From Inmirania thermothiophila (GTDB taxonomy: Bacteria; Pseudomonadota; Gammaproteobacteria; DSM-100275), in contig NZ_RJVI01000001.1 in assembly GCF_003751635.1 (NCBI RefSeq), positions 784,726 through 848,725 of the forward strand: DNA of 64,000 nucleotides, read 5' to 3'. Below, piece by piece: positions 48,873 to 57,412 of this stretch. The notes below the pieces were generated by a model that did not search any database, was not told where the DNA came from, and saw nothing but the letters and a program-made list of their open reading frames with translations. The translations under genes were made by a program, and so were the position numbers. The number at the start of each line of letters is the position of its first letter. Positions within the stretch are counted from its first letter, which is position 1.

Positions 48873-49637
48873 ATGGAGACGAGACTGCAGGTGGCCTCGG
48901 AGCCCCGCCCCAAGGTGGCCGTGATCAGCCACGAGCGCTCCGGGACCCACTTCCTCATGAACACGCTGGCCGCCAACCTCGGCTACGTGGCGCGCCCCTG
49001 GTGGAACTTCGACTTCGAGCTCGGCCTCAACTTCCACGCCCCGCAGGGTCTGCGCGACTACTTCCGCCAGGTGCGCGGCCATGCCGTCCTCAACATCCTC
49101 AAGTCCCACCACCAGGCGGCCTTCTTCGAGCCCTTCGTCGCCGAGTTCCTGGAGGAGTTCCGCATCCTCTACATCGTGCGCGAGCCGCTGGCGGTGATGG
49201 CGAGCTTCTGGCGCCTGGTGCAGTCCCTGCCTTGGGACGAGGGCCCGCGCACGGAGAGTCCCGCGGCCTTCATGCGCGCGGCCCCCCGCGGTGCGCTGCT
49301 GCGCTACCAGAAGGCGCAGGTGCCGACCATGCTCGAGCGCTGGGCGGTGCACGTGGAGGGGTGGCTGGATCTGGCCGCCCGCCACCCCGAGGGCATCGTG
49401 GTGGTGCGCTACGAGCAGCTGGACGGGCGCTTCGGCGAGACCGTGGGCATGCTGGCCGGGCGGCTGGGGCTCGCGCCGCCGCCGGCGCCGGTGCGCCCCT
49501 CCCGCGAGGTCAACGTGGTGCGCGACACCGTCGGGCATGCGCGCACCCCGCCGTACACCGACGAGGACCGCGACTGGGCCGCGGGGCGCGTGGCGGCGAC
49601 CCTCCGCCGCATCGCCGCCCTCGCCCCCGCGGCCTGA
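48873..49637 (+). CDS. Sulfotransferase-domain protein in the flagellar cluster
   Basis: A 254-aa protein of the PAPS-dependent sulfotransferase fold. The 5'-phosphosulfate loop is ISHERSGTHFLMNTL (about residues 18-32). The 3'-phosphate motif YIVREPLAVMASFWRL (about residues 100-115) includes the expected Arg and Ser. VVVRYEQLDGRF later fits the family. It lies 31 bp after flgL with GGGAGACGCC before the ATG, so it is probably in the late flgKL transcript. It faces the convergent TPR-glycosyltransferase. The acceptor could be a flagellin glycan, but this is inferred from position only. Confidence 0.75.
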   Translation: METRLQVASEPRPKVAVISHERSGTHFLMNTLAANLGYVARPWWNFDFELGLNFHAPQGLRDYFRQVRGHAVLNILKSHHQAAFFEPFVAEFLEEFRILYIVREPLAVMASFWRLVQSLPWDEGPRTESPAAFMRAAPRGALLRYQKAQVPTMLERWAVHVEGWLDLAARHPEGIVVVRYEQLDGRFGETVGMLAGRLGLAPPPAPVRPSREVNVVRDTVGHARTPPYTDEDRDWAAGRVAATLRRIAALAPAA

Positions 49638-49640
49638 GGC

Positions 49641-52600
49641 TCAGGCGGCGAGGACCTCGGCGAGGCCCCGGCGGATGGCCTCCATGCGCTCGGCGAGCCG
49701 CTCCCGGTAGCGCCGTACCGCCTCGCGGTCGACCGGGAAGGCCTGCCCGGGCGGGTAGGCCCGGCCCAGCACCTCCACCAGCAGGGCGCGCACGGCGCGG
49801 GCCGAGGCCTCGGGCGCCGCGGGGTCGGGGTGCCACTGCATGCGTGCTGCGGCGGCGAGCCCCACGAGCACCGCGTCGGGACCGACGGCGACCACGCCGC
49901 CCGCCGCCGCCGCCTCCGCCGCCAGGGTCTCGGGCGGGGCGGCGGCGAGCGCCTGCGGCCCGATCCGCACCGCGCCCTCGGCGTCGTCGCGCGGCGCCGG
50001 GCGGAGGAAGGCGAGGGGCCAGACCCCCAGGTGGACCGCCCCGGAGGCGGCGTCGGCGGCGGTGAGGGCGAGGCGCAGCCGGAGCCTCGCCGGCGGCGCC
50101 GCCGCGGTGAAGGCGCCGGCGCAGGGCAGCGCCGGCGCGGCCGCGGCGAGGGCCTCGGCCGGGGCGGGGACGAGGCCGCCGGTGAGGAGGAGCGCGTCCG
50201 TCGCCTGCCCCTCCGCCACGAACTCGGTGCCGCCGGGCAGCAGCGCCGCCCACAGCCGCCCGGCCATGCGTGCCGGCAGGGAGTCGTCCAGGGCCAGCAG
50301 GCGCACCCGGCGCGGGACCGGGGTCTCGGGCGGCCGCCGCTCGAGGGCGAGATAGCAGCGCCCCTCGCCGCGCTCGGCGGCGCGCACCCCGAGACCCGCG
50401 GCGAGGAGCGCCTGCACCGTCCCCTCGAGGCGCTCGGAGGGGACCCCGAGGATCACCTCCGCAGCGGCCTCGCGCAGGGCCGCCGCCGCCTCCGCCGGGT
50501 CCCCAAGGTCCTCGGCCCGGGCCACCAGCAGATGGGTGAAGGGGCCGCCCTCGCCCTCCTCGTCGCCGACCCTGGTGAGCCGCGTCCCCTCCGGCAGCGG
50601 CACCGCCGGCGGCTCGCCCACCGCCAGCACCCGCGCCCCCGCAGGCAGCAGCGCCCCCGGTCCCTGCCAGGGGCCGGCGGCGGCGGCCGCCTGCGCCGCC
50701 TCGGCCTGCCGCGCCGCCACGAGATCGCGCAGGGCCGCCTCCACGCGTTCGAAGACGCTGTCCCAGTCGCCCGGTCGCGGCTGGCGGAAGAGCCGCATGG
50801 TGGGATACCACGGGCTGTCCTCGCGCTCCAGCATCCAGCGCCAGTCGCAGTCGTGCTGCAGCAGCGTCCACACGGGACGGCCCAGGGCGCCTGCGAGGTG
50901 GACCACGGAGGTGTCGACGCTGACCACGAGATCCAGGTGCATCAGGATCGCGGCGGTATCGGCCATGTCGCCGATGTCCGGCGTGGGATCCACCACCTCG
51001 ATCCCCTGGGCCCGCAGCTCCGCCACCTCCTCCCCGCGCAGCCCCTTCTGCAGGCTGTAGAGGGTGACGCCGGGGATGCGGCCGAGGCGGGCGAAGCGCA
51101 CCGCGGGCACCGAGCGGCGCGCGTCGTGGCGGTGGGTGGGGTTGCCGGCCCAGCAGATGCCCACGCGCAGCCCCGGCCCGGCCGGGAGCCGGCGGCGCCA
51201 CTCCTCCACCAGGAACTCGGGCGCGCGCAGATACGGGATCTCGGCGGGGATGCCCTCGAGGTCCGTGCCGAAGACGTGGGGCAGGCTCGCCATGGCGAGA
51301 TGGCAGGCGGGGGCCTCGATCCGCCCCTGGGCGGGGACGATGCGCGCCTGTGGGAAGGAGGCGGCGAAGAGCCGCAGCAGCGCCGGCGGGCTCGGCAGGA
51401 CCGGCACCCCGCCTCGGGCACCGATCAGGGGCAGGTAGCGGGCGAACTGGATGGTGTCGCCGAGCCCCTGCTCGGGGTGCAGGAGGAGGGTGCCGCCCTG
51501 CAGCGGTCGGCCGTCCCAGACCGGGTCGGGGGGCGGCTTCGGAAAGCCCGGGGTGCCGTGCCGGAAGCGCGCCTCGTAGGCGGCGAAGCCCTCCCGCAGC
51601 CGGCCGTGCAGGAGCAGGACGATGGCGCGCTGCCACTGCACCTCGGCGCTCTCGGGCCAGTGGCGCGCCAGCTCCTCGATCACGGCGAGGGATTCGTCGA
51701 AGCGCCCGGCGTGGAGGAGGGCGTCGGAGAGGTTGACCCCGGCCGCCGGATGGCGCGGATCGGCGTGGTGCGCGCGCTCCAAGTAGGCGATGGCCTCGGC
51801 CGGGTCGCCCCCCTCCTCGAGCATCGTCACCCCCAGGTGCGAGAGCACGTCGGGATCGTCGGGCGCGATCTCGAGGGCGCGGGCACGGGCCGCGGCCGCC
51901 TCCTCACCCCGGCCCTGGCGGCGCAGGGCGGCGGCGAGGTTCAGCCACGCCTCGACGCAACCCGGGTCCTCGGCCAGGATCTCCCGGCAGATCCGCTCCA
52001 CCTCGGCGTAGTCGCCGGTGCGCTGCAGCAGGTTGGCGTAGCCGAGCCGGCCCCGCCGGTGCCCGGGGTGGGCCTGCAGCAGCCGCCGGTAGGCGGCGAG
52101 GCCCAGTGACGCATCCACGATGGCCGCCGCCACCGCGGCGTTGCAGAGCGGCTCCGGATTCTCCGGCTCCAGCCCGGCGGCCCGCTCGAAGCAGGCCGTC
52201 GCCTCGCGGTGGCGGCCCTGGGCGAAGCGGAGCGCGCCGAGTTCCTGGAGCAGGCCCGCATGGGGGCCGTGGCGCGCCATCCACGCCTCCATCCAGGCCG
52301 CAGCCTGCTCGGGCTCGGCCGAGCGTGCCAGCGCCCACGCATGCAGCGCCGCCGCCTCGGTGTCGTCCGGCGCCTTCGCGAGCAGCCGCTCCGTGCAGGT
52401 GCGGGCCACCTCGGGCTCGTCGCGCCGCCGCGCCACCACGGCGCGGTTGCGCAGCCCCTGGGGGTGCTCGGGCGCGTGGGCGAGGAGGCGGTCGAGGAGG
52501 GCCGCGGCCTCGTCCAGGTGGTCCCGTTCGAGAAGCATCGCGCCCAGGTTGTTGAGGGCATCGACATGGTCCGGGTGGGCCGCGAGCACCTCCCGCAGCA

Positions 52601-52775
52601 TCGCCGCGCCGCGCTCCCACTGGCCGGCCTGGCACAGCGCGGTCCCCAGCAACACCCGCAGGTGCGGATCGTCGCGCCGCCCCAGCAGCCGTTCATAGCG
52701 GGCCGCCGCCTCGGCGGCCCGGCCGGCGCGGTGCAGGGCCAGCGCCTGCTCCAGTTCCTGGTCGCCCCTCGCCAC
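49641..52775 (-). CDS. TPR-glycosyltransferase (GT9/GT41-like) with unknown C-terminal domain
   Basis: A 1044-aa three-part protein. Residues 1 to about 430 are about ten TPR repeats (for example LGAMLLERDHLDEAAALLDR). Residues about 435-685 form a GT-B sugar-transferase domain: LLHPEQGLGDTIQFARYLP, VGICWAGNPTHRHDARRS, the nucleotide-binding SVDTSVVHLAGALGRPVWTL and WYPTMRLFRQ. About 350 further residues are unrecognised, with a segment weakly like a degenerate methyltransferase. The GTG at 52775 has GGAGG 5 nt upstream. A sigma-54 promoter lies before it, so it is likely a flagellar-regulated gene, probably for flagellin glycosylation. The sugar is unknown. Confidence 0.82.
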   Translation of the reverse strand: MARGDQELEQALALHRAGRAAEAAARYERLLGRRDDPHLRVLLGTALCQAGQWERGAAMLREVLAAHPDHVDALNNLGAMLLERDHLDEAAALLDRLLAHAPEHPQGLRNRAVVARRRDEPEVARTCTERLLAKAPDDTEAAALHAWALARSAEPEQAAAWMEAWMARHGPHAGLLQELGALRFAQGRHREATACFERAAGLEPENPEPLCNAAVAAAIVDASLGLAAYRRLLQAHPGHRRGRLGYANLLQRTGDYAEVERICREILAEDPGCVEAWLNLAAALRRQGRGEEAAAARARALEIAPDDPDVLSHLGVTMLEEGGDPAEAIAYLERAHHADPRHPAAGVNLSDALLHAGRFDESLAVIEELARHWPESAEVQWQRAIVLLLHGRLREGFAAYEARFRHGTPGFPKPPPDPVWDGRPLQGGTLLLHPEQGLGDTIQFARYLPLIGARGGVPVLPSPPALLRLFAASFPQARIVPAQGRIEAPACHLAMASLPHVFGTDLEGIPAEIPYLRAPEFLVEEWRRRLPAGPGLRVGICWAGNPTHRHDARRSVPAVRFARLGRIPGVTLYSLQKGLRGEEVAELRAQGIEVVDPTPDIGDMADTAAILMHLDLVVSVDTSVVHLAGALGRPVWTLLQHDCDWRWMLEREDSPWYPTMRLFRQPRPGDWDSVFERVEAALRDLVAARQAEAAQAAAAAGPWQGPGALLPAGARVLAVGEPPAVPLPEGTRLTRVGDEEGEGGPFTHLLVARAEDLGDPAEAAAALREAAAEVILGVPSERLEGTVQALLAAGLGVRAAERGEGRCYLALERRPPETPVPRRVRLLALDDSLPARMAGRLWAALLPGGTEFVAEGQATDALLLTGGLVPAPAEALAAAAPALPCAGAFTAAAPPARLRLRLALTAADAASGAVHLGVWPLAFLRPAPRDDAEGAVRIGPQALAAAPPETLAAEAAAAGGVVAVGPDAVLVGLAAAARMQWHPDPAAPEASARAVRALLVEVLGRAYPPGQAFPVDREAVRRYRERLAERMEAIRRGLAEVLAA

Positions 52776-52814
52776 CTTCGCCTCCGTCGGGAAGTCGACA
52801 GCCGCCCCACGTGT

Positions 52815-52829
52815 TGCAAGAACGATGCC
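52815..52829 (-). promoter_or_regulatory. Sigma-54 promoter of the TPR-glycosyltransferase gene
   Basis: On the minus strand GGCATCGTTCTTGCA: GGCAT-N5-TTGCA, one mismatch to the -24 element and a full -12. Transcription would start about 28 nt before the GTG, leaving room for its SD. A TAGACT hexamer at 52834-52839 is an alternative sigma-70 -10. Confidence 0.65.
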
Positions 52830-52862
52830 GGAGAGTCTAACCGCGCCGGGTCCGTGCGGGGC

Positions 52863-52890
52863 TAAAGGGGGCGAAGGGAGCGGCCGATAC
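52863..52890 (+). promoter_or_regulatory. Sigma-28 promoter of fliC
   Basis: TAAAGGGG, 12-bp spacer, GCCGATAC. The -35 TAAAG core and 7 of 8 bases of the -10 match; the spacer is one longer than usual. It lies 95 nt before the fliC ATG. The leader also contains the small hairpin TGCCG-ACC-GGCA. Confidence 0.7.
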
Positions 52891-52985
52891 GGGGTTCGGC
52901 AGCGGTGAATGCCGACCGGCATATCCGCTAGGTGCAACGCCCCCGCGCCCGCGGTGCGGGGGCTCGGAACAGGGGAGAACGAGCC

Positions 52986-54638
52986 ATGGCACTTGTGATC
53001 AACACCAACGTCGCGGCGCTCAACGCCCAGCGCAGCCTGAGCCGGACCCAGAGCGAACTCAACGTCGCCCTCGCCCGGCTCTCCACGGGCCTGCGCATCA
53101 ACAGCGCCAAGGACGACGCCGCCGGCCTCGCCATCGCCCAGCGCATGACGGCGCAGATCCGCGGCATGGAGCAGGCGGTGCGCAACGCCAACGACGGCAT
53201 CTCGCTGGCGCAGACCGCCGAGGGGGCGATGCAGGAGACCACCAACATCCTGCAGCGCATCCGCGAGCTCGCGGTGCAGTCGGCCAACGCCACCAACTCC
53301 TCGTCGGACCGCGCCGCGCTGCAGAAGGAGGTCAGCCAGCTGGTCGCCGAGCTCGACCGCATCGCCCAGACCACCGAGTTCAACGGCACCAAGCTCCTCG
53401 ACGGCAGCTTCGCGGCGCAGGCCTTCCAGGTGGGGGCCAACGCCAACCAGACCATCACCGTCTCCGTCTCCAGCGCCCGCACGGTGGACCTCGGCGCCGT
53501 GGTGGACGCGAACGGGACCTACAAGAGCACGCTGACAGGCGCCACCGCCACCACCGGCACCCGGACCATCAGCAACGGTGCCGGCAGCTTCGCGGCGAAG
53601 CGCACGCTGACGGGAGCGGTGTCGAGCTCCGCGCTCTCGGGCCTCACCATCAACGGCGTCACCATCGACAACTCCACCGCCTTCGCCGTGAGCGGCGACA
53701 CCTACCGCAGCGGCGACAGCGCCTACGCCAAGGCGCTCGCCATCAACGCCTCCAGCGATGACACCGGCGTGGAGGCCGTGGCCCAGACCCAGGTCACCTT
53801 CGGCGGCAACGGCGGCACCACCGGCGTCTCGGACTTCCTCGACATCACTCCCAGCAGCGGTACGGACACCATCTCCGGCTCCGGCAGCTACACGCTCAAG
53901 ATCAACGGCACCACGGTGTTCACCTACACTTTCTCCGCCGGCGACAAGGTCACGGCGGCCGATGTCGCCCTCGACACCGTGGTGGCCAAGATCAACGAGA
54001 ACAGCGACACCACCGGCGTCACCGCCACCAACAGCAACGGCAAGCTGGTGCTCACGGCCACGGACGGGCGCAACATCGAGGTCAACGAGGTGGTGTCGGG
54101 TTTCGACGCCAACGCCTCGGGCGGCGGCGACACCACCGCCACCATCAAGACCGTGTTCTCGAGCACCGCGTCGAACTCGGCGGGCACCATCGCGATGGAC
54201 GCCGCCGACACCTTCCGCGGCTCCATCACCCTGCAGTCGTCCAACGCCGTGGAGCTCGCGGGCGGGGGCAGCGCGCTCAACGCCATCGGCTTCACCACCG
54301 CGCAGGCCTCCATCGCCACCTCGGGCAGCCTCGAGGGCCTCGACATCTCCACCGTGAGCGGGGCCAACGACGCCATCAAGCGGGTGGACGCCGCCCTCGA
54401 CACCATCAACTCCGCGAGGGCGCAGCTCGGCGCGCTGCAGAGCCGCTTCGAGTCCACCATCCGCAACCTCGAGGTGACCGTGGAGAACGTCTCCGCGGCC
54501 CGCAGCCGGATCCAGGATGCGGACTTCGCCGCCGAGACGGCGCGTCTGACCCGGGCGCAGATCCTGCAGCAGGCGGGCACCGCCATGCTCGCCCAGGCCA
54601 ACGTCCTGCCGCAGAACGTCCTGGCGCTGCTGCAGTAA
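52986..54638 (+). CDS. fliC: Flagellin
   Basis: A 550-aa flagellin. The N-terminal D0/D1 helices ([38 protein letters not shown]) and C-terminal ones ([36 protein letters not shown]) are well conserved. The central D2/D3 region (about residues 145-440) is rich in Ser, Thr, Gly and Asn and carries a flagellin IN-type motif ([20 protein letters not shown]). It offers many O-glycosylation sites. Expressed from a sigma-28 promoter; a strong hairpin follows. Confidence 0.97.
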   Translation: MALVINTNVAALNAQRSLSRTQSELNVALARLSTGLRINSAKDDAAGLAIAQRMTAQIRGMEQAVRNANDGISLAQTAEGAMQETTNILQRIRELAVQSANATNSSSDRAALQKEVSQLVAELDRIAQTTEFNGTKLLDGSFAAQAFQVGANANQTITVSVSSARTVDLGAVVDANGTYKSTLTGATATTGTRTISNGAGSFAAKRTLTGAVSSSALSGLTINGVTIDNSTAFAVSGDTYRSGDSAYAKALAINASSDDTGVEAVAQTQVTFGGNGGTTGVSDFLDITPSSGTDTISGSGSYTLKINGTTVFTYTFSAGDKVTAADVALDTVVAKINENSDTTGVTATNSNGKLVLTATDGRNIEVNEVVSGFDANASGGGDTTATIKTVFSSTASNSAGTIAMDAADTFRGSITLQSSNAVELAGGGSALNAIGFTTAQASIATSGSLEGLDISTVSGANDAIKRVDAALDTINSARAQLGALQSRFESTIRNLEVTVENVSAARSRIQDADFAAETARLTRAQILQQAGTAMLAQANVLPQNVLALLQ

Positions 54639-54657
54639 GGGGATGACGTCCGGGGTG

Positions 54658-54681
54658 GGGGGCGGCCGGCGGGCCGCCCCC
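54658..54681 (+). terminator. Terminator-like hairpin after fliC
   Basis: A 10-bp perfect stem GGGGGCGGCC / GGCCGCCCCC with loop GGCG, 19 bp after the fliC stop. There is no U-tract, so some readthrough into flaG is likely. Confidence 0.65.
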
Positions 54682-54712
54682 GCCCCGGGCGCGGACCCGG
54701 GAGGGTAGCGCA

Positions 54713-55123
54713 ATGGCCAACGAGATCAGCACCCGCGTCGCGGTGGCGGTCTCCGGGCCGGCGGACGGTGCGCGGACACGGCCCCAGGTGGAGGGGGCGG
54801 TGCGGCAGGAGGGTGCGGCAGCGGGCGGCAACGCCTTGCCGCCGCAGGCCCCAGGGCAGGCGCCCCGCGAGGCCGGGCAGCCCTCCAGGGCGCAGGTGGA
54901 GGAGGCGGTGTCGCGGCTTCGCGACCACGTCCAGAGCCTGCGGCGCGAGCTCCGGTTCAGCGTCGACGAGGAGAGCGGCCACACCGTGATCCGCGTCATC
55001 GACGCCGAGACCGACCAGGTCATCCGGCAGATCCCGCCGGAGGAGGTCCTGAGCATCGCCCGCCACCTGCGCGAGCTGCGCGACCCCGAGCAGCAGGGGA
55101 TCCTGCTCCGCGTGCAGGCCTGA
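54713..55123 (+). CDS. flaG: FlaG-family flagellar protein
   Basis: A 136-aa FlaG. The first 60 residues are low-complexity (Ala, Gly, Gln, Pro). The conserved C-terminal domain reads LRRELRFSVDEESGHTVIRV and DQVIRQIPPEEVLSIARHL. It is linked to control of filament length in other bacteria. It lies between fliC and fliD as usual, and contains a candidate FleQ palindrome at 54824-54843. GGGAGGGTAG precedes the ATG. Confidence 0.9.
   Translation: MANEISTRVAVAVSGPADGARTRPQVEGAVRQEGAAAGGNALPPQAPGQAPREAGQPSRAQVEEAVSRLRDHVQSLRRELRFSVDEESGHTVIRVIDAETDQVIRQIPPEEVLSIARHLRELRDPEQQGILLRVQA
54824..54843. promoter_or_regulatory. 20-bp palindrome GGCGGCAA-N4-TTGCCGCC, second copy
   Basis: It has exactly the same 8-bp arms and 4-bp centre length (CGCC) as 38502-38521. 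It lies inside the variable part of flaG, about 290 bp upstream of the fliD sigma-54 promoter, an enhancer-like distance. Confidence 0.4.
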
Positions 55124-55124
55124 C

Positions 55125-55140
55125 TGGCCCGGTTGTTGCT
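55125..55140 (+). promoter_or_regulatory. Sigma-54 promoter of fliD
   Basis: TGGCCCGGTTGTTGCT: GG and GC are 10 bp apart. The -12 element TTGCT fits the consensus TTGCW and the -24 has one change (GGCCC). It lies 73 nt before the fliD ATG, right after the flaG stop. Confidence 0.75.
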
Positions 55141-55212
55141 TGTCATCGGCAAAGGGCCGGGTCCCGTTCCCGGGGCCCGGCCCCTCCGGGGCGGACCGAC
55201 GGAGGCGGCATC

Positions 55213-56628
55213 ATGGCGAGCATCCAGTCGCTGGGCGTGGGATCGGGGCTGGACCTGGCGTCGCTGGTCACCGACCTGGTGGCGGCCGAGCGCCAGCCGA
55301 CGGAGCTTCGGCTCAACAAGCGCGAGGCCAAGACCCAGGCCACCCTGTCCGCCCTCGGCACGGTGAAGTCGGCGCTCGCCTCGCTGCGGGACGCCGTCGC
55401 CGCCCTCAAGGACACCGACACCTTCACCGGCCGCACCGCCACCTCGGGCGACACCTCGCTCTTCACCGCCAGCGCCGACGGCGACGCCGTCGCGGGCAGC
55501 TACGAGATCGAGGTGGTGCAGCGGGCGGCGGCGCACAAGGTCCGTTCCGGCGACTTCGCCTCCGCCGGCGACAACGTCGGCACCGGGACCCTCACCATCA
55601 GCGTCGGCGGCGACAGCTTCACGGTGGCGGTGGACGCCTCCGCGCAGACCCTCGCCGACGTGCGCGACGCCATCAACGCCGCCGACGGCAACGACGGCCT
55701 CGTCTCCGCCACCATCGTCCACGTGGACGACGGCGCCGGCGGCACCGTCTCGCGGCTCGTGCTCACCGCGGGCAGCACGGGCGCGGCCAACGCCATCTCC
55801 GTCACCGTCGCCGACGACGATGGCAACGACACCGACGCCGCCGGGCTGTCGCGCCTGGCCTCGGCCAATCTGGTGGAGATCCGGCCAGCGGCGGACGCCC
55901 AGATCCGCATCGACGGCCAGACCGTCTCCAGCGCCACCGACACCTTCGCGGACGCCATCGACGGCGTCACCATCACCGTGGTGGGCGAGCCGGAGACCCC
56001 GGGCACCACCGCCGAGCTGACCGTGGCCGTGGACCGCGGCGCCGTCACCGCGGCGGTGCAGGGCTTCGTGGACGCCTACAACGGGCTCGTGGCCACCCTC
56101 GGGGCCCTGACCGAATACAGCAGCGAGGGCGCCTCGGGCACCCTCATCGGCGACTTCACCGTGCGCACCCTCGAGAGCCGGCTGCGCGCCGAGCTCGGCG
56201 CCGCCGTGGACGGTGCGGACGCGGCCTACGACACCCTCGTGGAGCTCGGCATCACCACGGACGAGGACGGCATGCTGCAGCTCGACAGCGCGAAGCTGGA
56301 GGCGGCGATGGACGCCGGCCTCGACAAGCTCTCGACGCTCTTCGCCGGCAGCGACGGGGTCGCGGTGCGCCTCTACGACCTCATCGACGAGTACACCGGA
56401 AGCGACGGCATCCTCGACGCCCGCGAGGAGGGGCTGCAGGCGCTGCTCGACGACATCGAGGCGCAGCGCGAGGCCCTCGACCGCCGCATGGAGGCGCTCG
56501 AGGAGCGGCTCACGGCGCAGTTCAGCGCCCTCGACAGCCTCATCGCCGAGCTCAACACCACGAGCCAGTTCCTCGCCGGGCAGCTCGCCAACCTGCCCGG
56601 CGCCATCGACTCGGGCAGCAAGCGCTGA
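55213..56628 (+). CDS. fliD: Filament cap protein FliD (HAP2)
   Basis: A 471-aa FliD. N-terminal IQSLGVGSGLDLASLVTDLV and AERQPTELRLNKREAKTQATL; central FVDAYNGLVATLGALTEYSS and GTLIGDFTVRTLESRLR; C-terminal coiled helix LERRMEALEERLTAQFSALD-like sequence. It caps the filament and assists flagellin folding. First gene of fliD-fliS-fliT-like. Confidence 0.95.
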   Translation: MASIQSLGVGSGLDLASLVTDLVAAERQPTELRLNKREAKTQATLSALGTVKSALASLRDAVAALKDTDTFTGRTATSGDTSLFTASADGDAVAGSYEIEVVQRAAAHKVRSGDFASAGDNVGTGTLTISVGGDSFTVAVDASAQTLADVRDAINAADGNDGLVSATIVHVDDGAGGTVSRLVLTAGSTGAANAISVTVADDDGNDTDAAGLSRLASANLVEIRPAADAQIRIDGQTVSSATDTFADAIDGVTITVVGEPETPGTTAELTVAVDRGAVTAAVQGFVDAYNGLVATLGALTEYSSEGASGTLIGDFTVRTLESRLRAELGAAVDGADAAYDTLVELGITTDEDGMLQLDSAKLEAAMDAGLDKLSTLFAGSDGVAVRLYDLIDEYTGSDGILDAREEGLQALLDDIEAQREALDRRMEALEERLTAQFSALDSLIAELNTTSQFLAGQLANLPGAIDSGSKR

Positions 56629-56654
56629 ACCCAGACAACGAAAGGAGCGAGACC

Positions 56655-57071
56655 ATGAACCGCAGCGGCGCCATCCAGCAGTACCGCCAGGTCAGCACCC
56701 ACGCCGGGGTCACCGACGCCGATCCGCACCGCCTCGTCCAGATGCTGCTGGAGGGGGCGCTGGAGAAGGTCTGCACCGCCCGCGGCCACATGGTGCGGGG
56801 CGAGGTGGCGGCCAAGGGGGCCCAGATCGGTTGGGCCATCTCCATCCTCGAGGGGCTGCGGGCGAGCCTCGATCGCGAGCGCGGGGGCGAGATCGCGGCC
56901 AATCTCAACGACCTCTACGACTACATGGAGCGCCGGCTGCTGGAGGCCAACCTGCACAACGACCCCGCCATCCTCGACGAGGTGGCCAACCTCCTGCGCG
57001 AGATCAAGGGCGCCTGGGACGCGATCCCCGAGGCGGTGCGCGCCGGCGTCCCGGCGGCCGCGGGAGCCTGA
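56655..57071 (+). CDS. fliS: Flagellin export chaperone FliS
   Basis: A 138-aa four-helix FliS. QQYRQVSTHAGVTDADPHRL, VQMLLEGALEKVCTARGHM and LNDLYDYMERRLLEANLHND are typical. It binds the C-terminus of flagellin in the cytoplasm and prevents premature polymerisation. AAAGGAGCGA precedes the ATG. Confidence 0.95.
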   Translation: MNRSGAIQQYRQVSTHAGVTDADPHRLVQMLLEGALEKVCTARGHMVRGEVAAKGAQIGWAISILEGLRASLDRERGGEIAANLNDLYDYMERRLLEANLHNDPAILDEVANLLREIKGAWDAIPEAVRAGVPAAAGA

Positions 57072-57079
57072 GGCCGGCG

Positions 57080-57373
57080 GTGGACGAGGTCCTGGCCCTG
57101 ACCGAGGCCATGCTCGGCCACGCCCGCGCCGGATCCTGGGCGGCGGTGGCCGAGCTGCAGGGGCGGCGGCGCGAGGCCATCCGCCGCGCCTTCGCCGCCC
57201 CGCCCGACGCCGCCCGCGCCGAGGCCCTCGCCGAGGCCATCCGCGCCGTGCTCGCCCGCGACCGCGAGCTCGCGGCCCTGGCCCTGGCGGCGCGGGAGGA
57301 GGCGGCGGCGGCCCTGCGCGCCCTGCGCCGCGGCCGCGCCGCCGCCGCCGCCTACGGCGCCGCCGCCGGCTGA
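57080..57373 (+). CDS. FliT-like export chaperone
   Basis: A 97-aa helical protein with the position and size of FliT, immediately after fliS. Sequence: LALTEAMLGHARAGSWAAVA, ELQGRRREAIRRAFAAP and a long Ala/Arg/Glu helix. FliT chaperones FliD and modulates flagellar regulators in enteric bacteria. The assignment is mainly positional because similarity is weak. GTG start with GAGG 5 nt upstream. Confidence 0.65.
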   Translation: MDEVLALTEAMLGHARAGSWAAVAELQGRRREAIRRAFAAPPDAARAEALAEAIRAVLARDRELAALALAAREEAAAALRALRRGRAAAAAYGAAAG

Positions 57374-57377
57374 GCCC

Positions 57378-57406
57378 TTGCCGCCCCCGGCGGCGCCGGC
57401 TACGCT
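57378..57406 (+). promoter_or_regulatory. Sigma-70 promoter of the atypical PilZ gene, leaderless geometry
   Basis: TTGCCG (57378-57383), 17-bp spacer, TACGCT (57401-57406). The -10 ends exactly 6 nt before the ATG at 57413. Confidence 0.5.
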
Positions 57407-57412
57407 GCCGCC

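Noticed and set aside
52834-52839. TAGACT as the sigma-70 promoter of the TPR-glycosyltransferase gene
   Set aside because: The sigma-54 match just downstream (GGCAT-N5-TTGCA) is stronger and leaves a sensible leader with the SD; TAGACT has no -35 partner. Kept only as an alternative.
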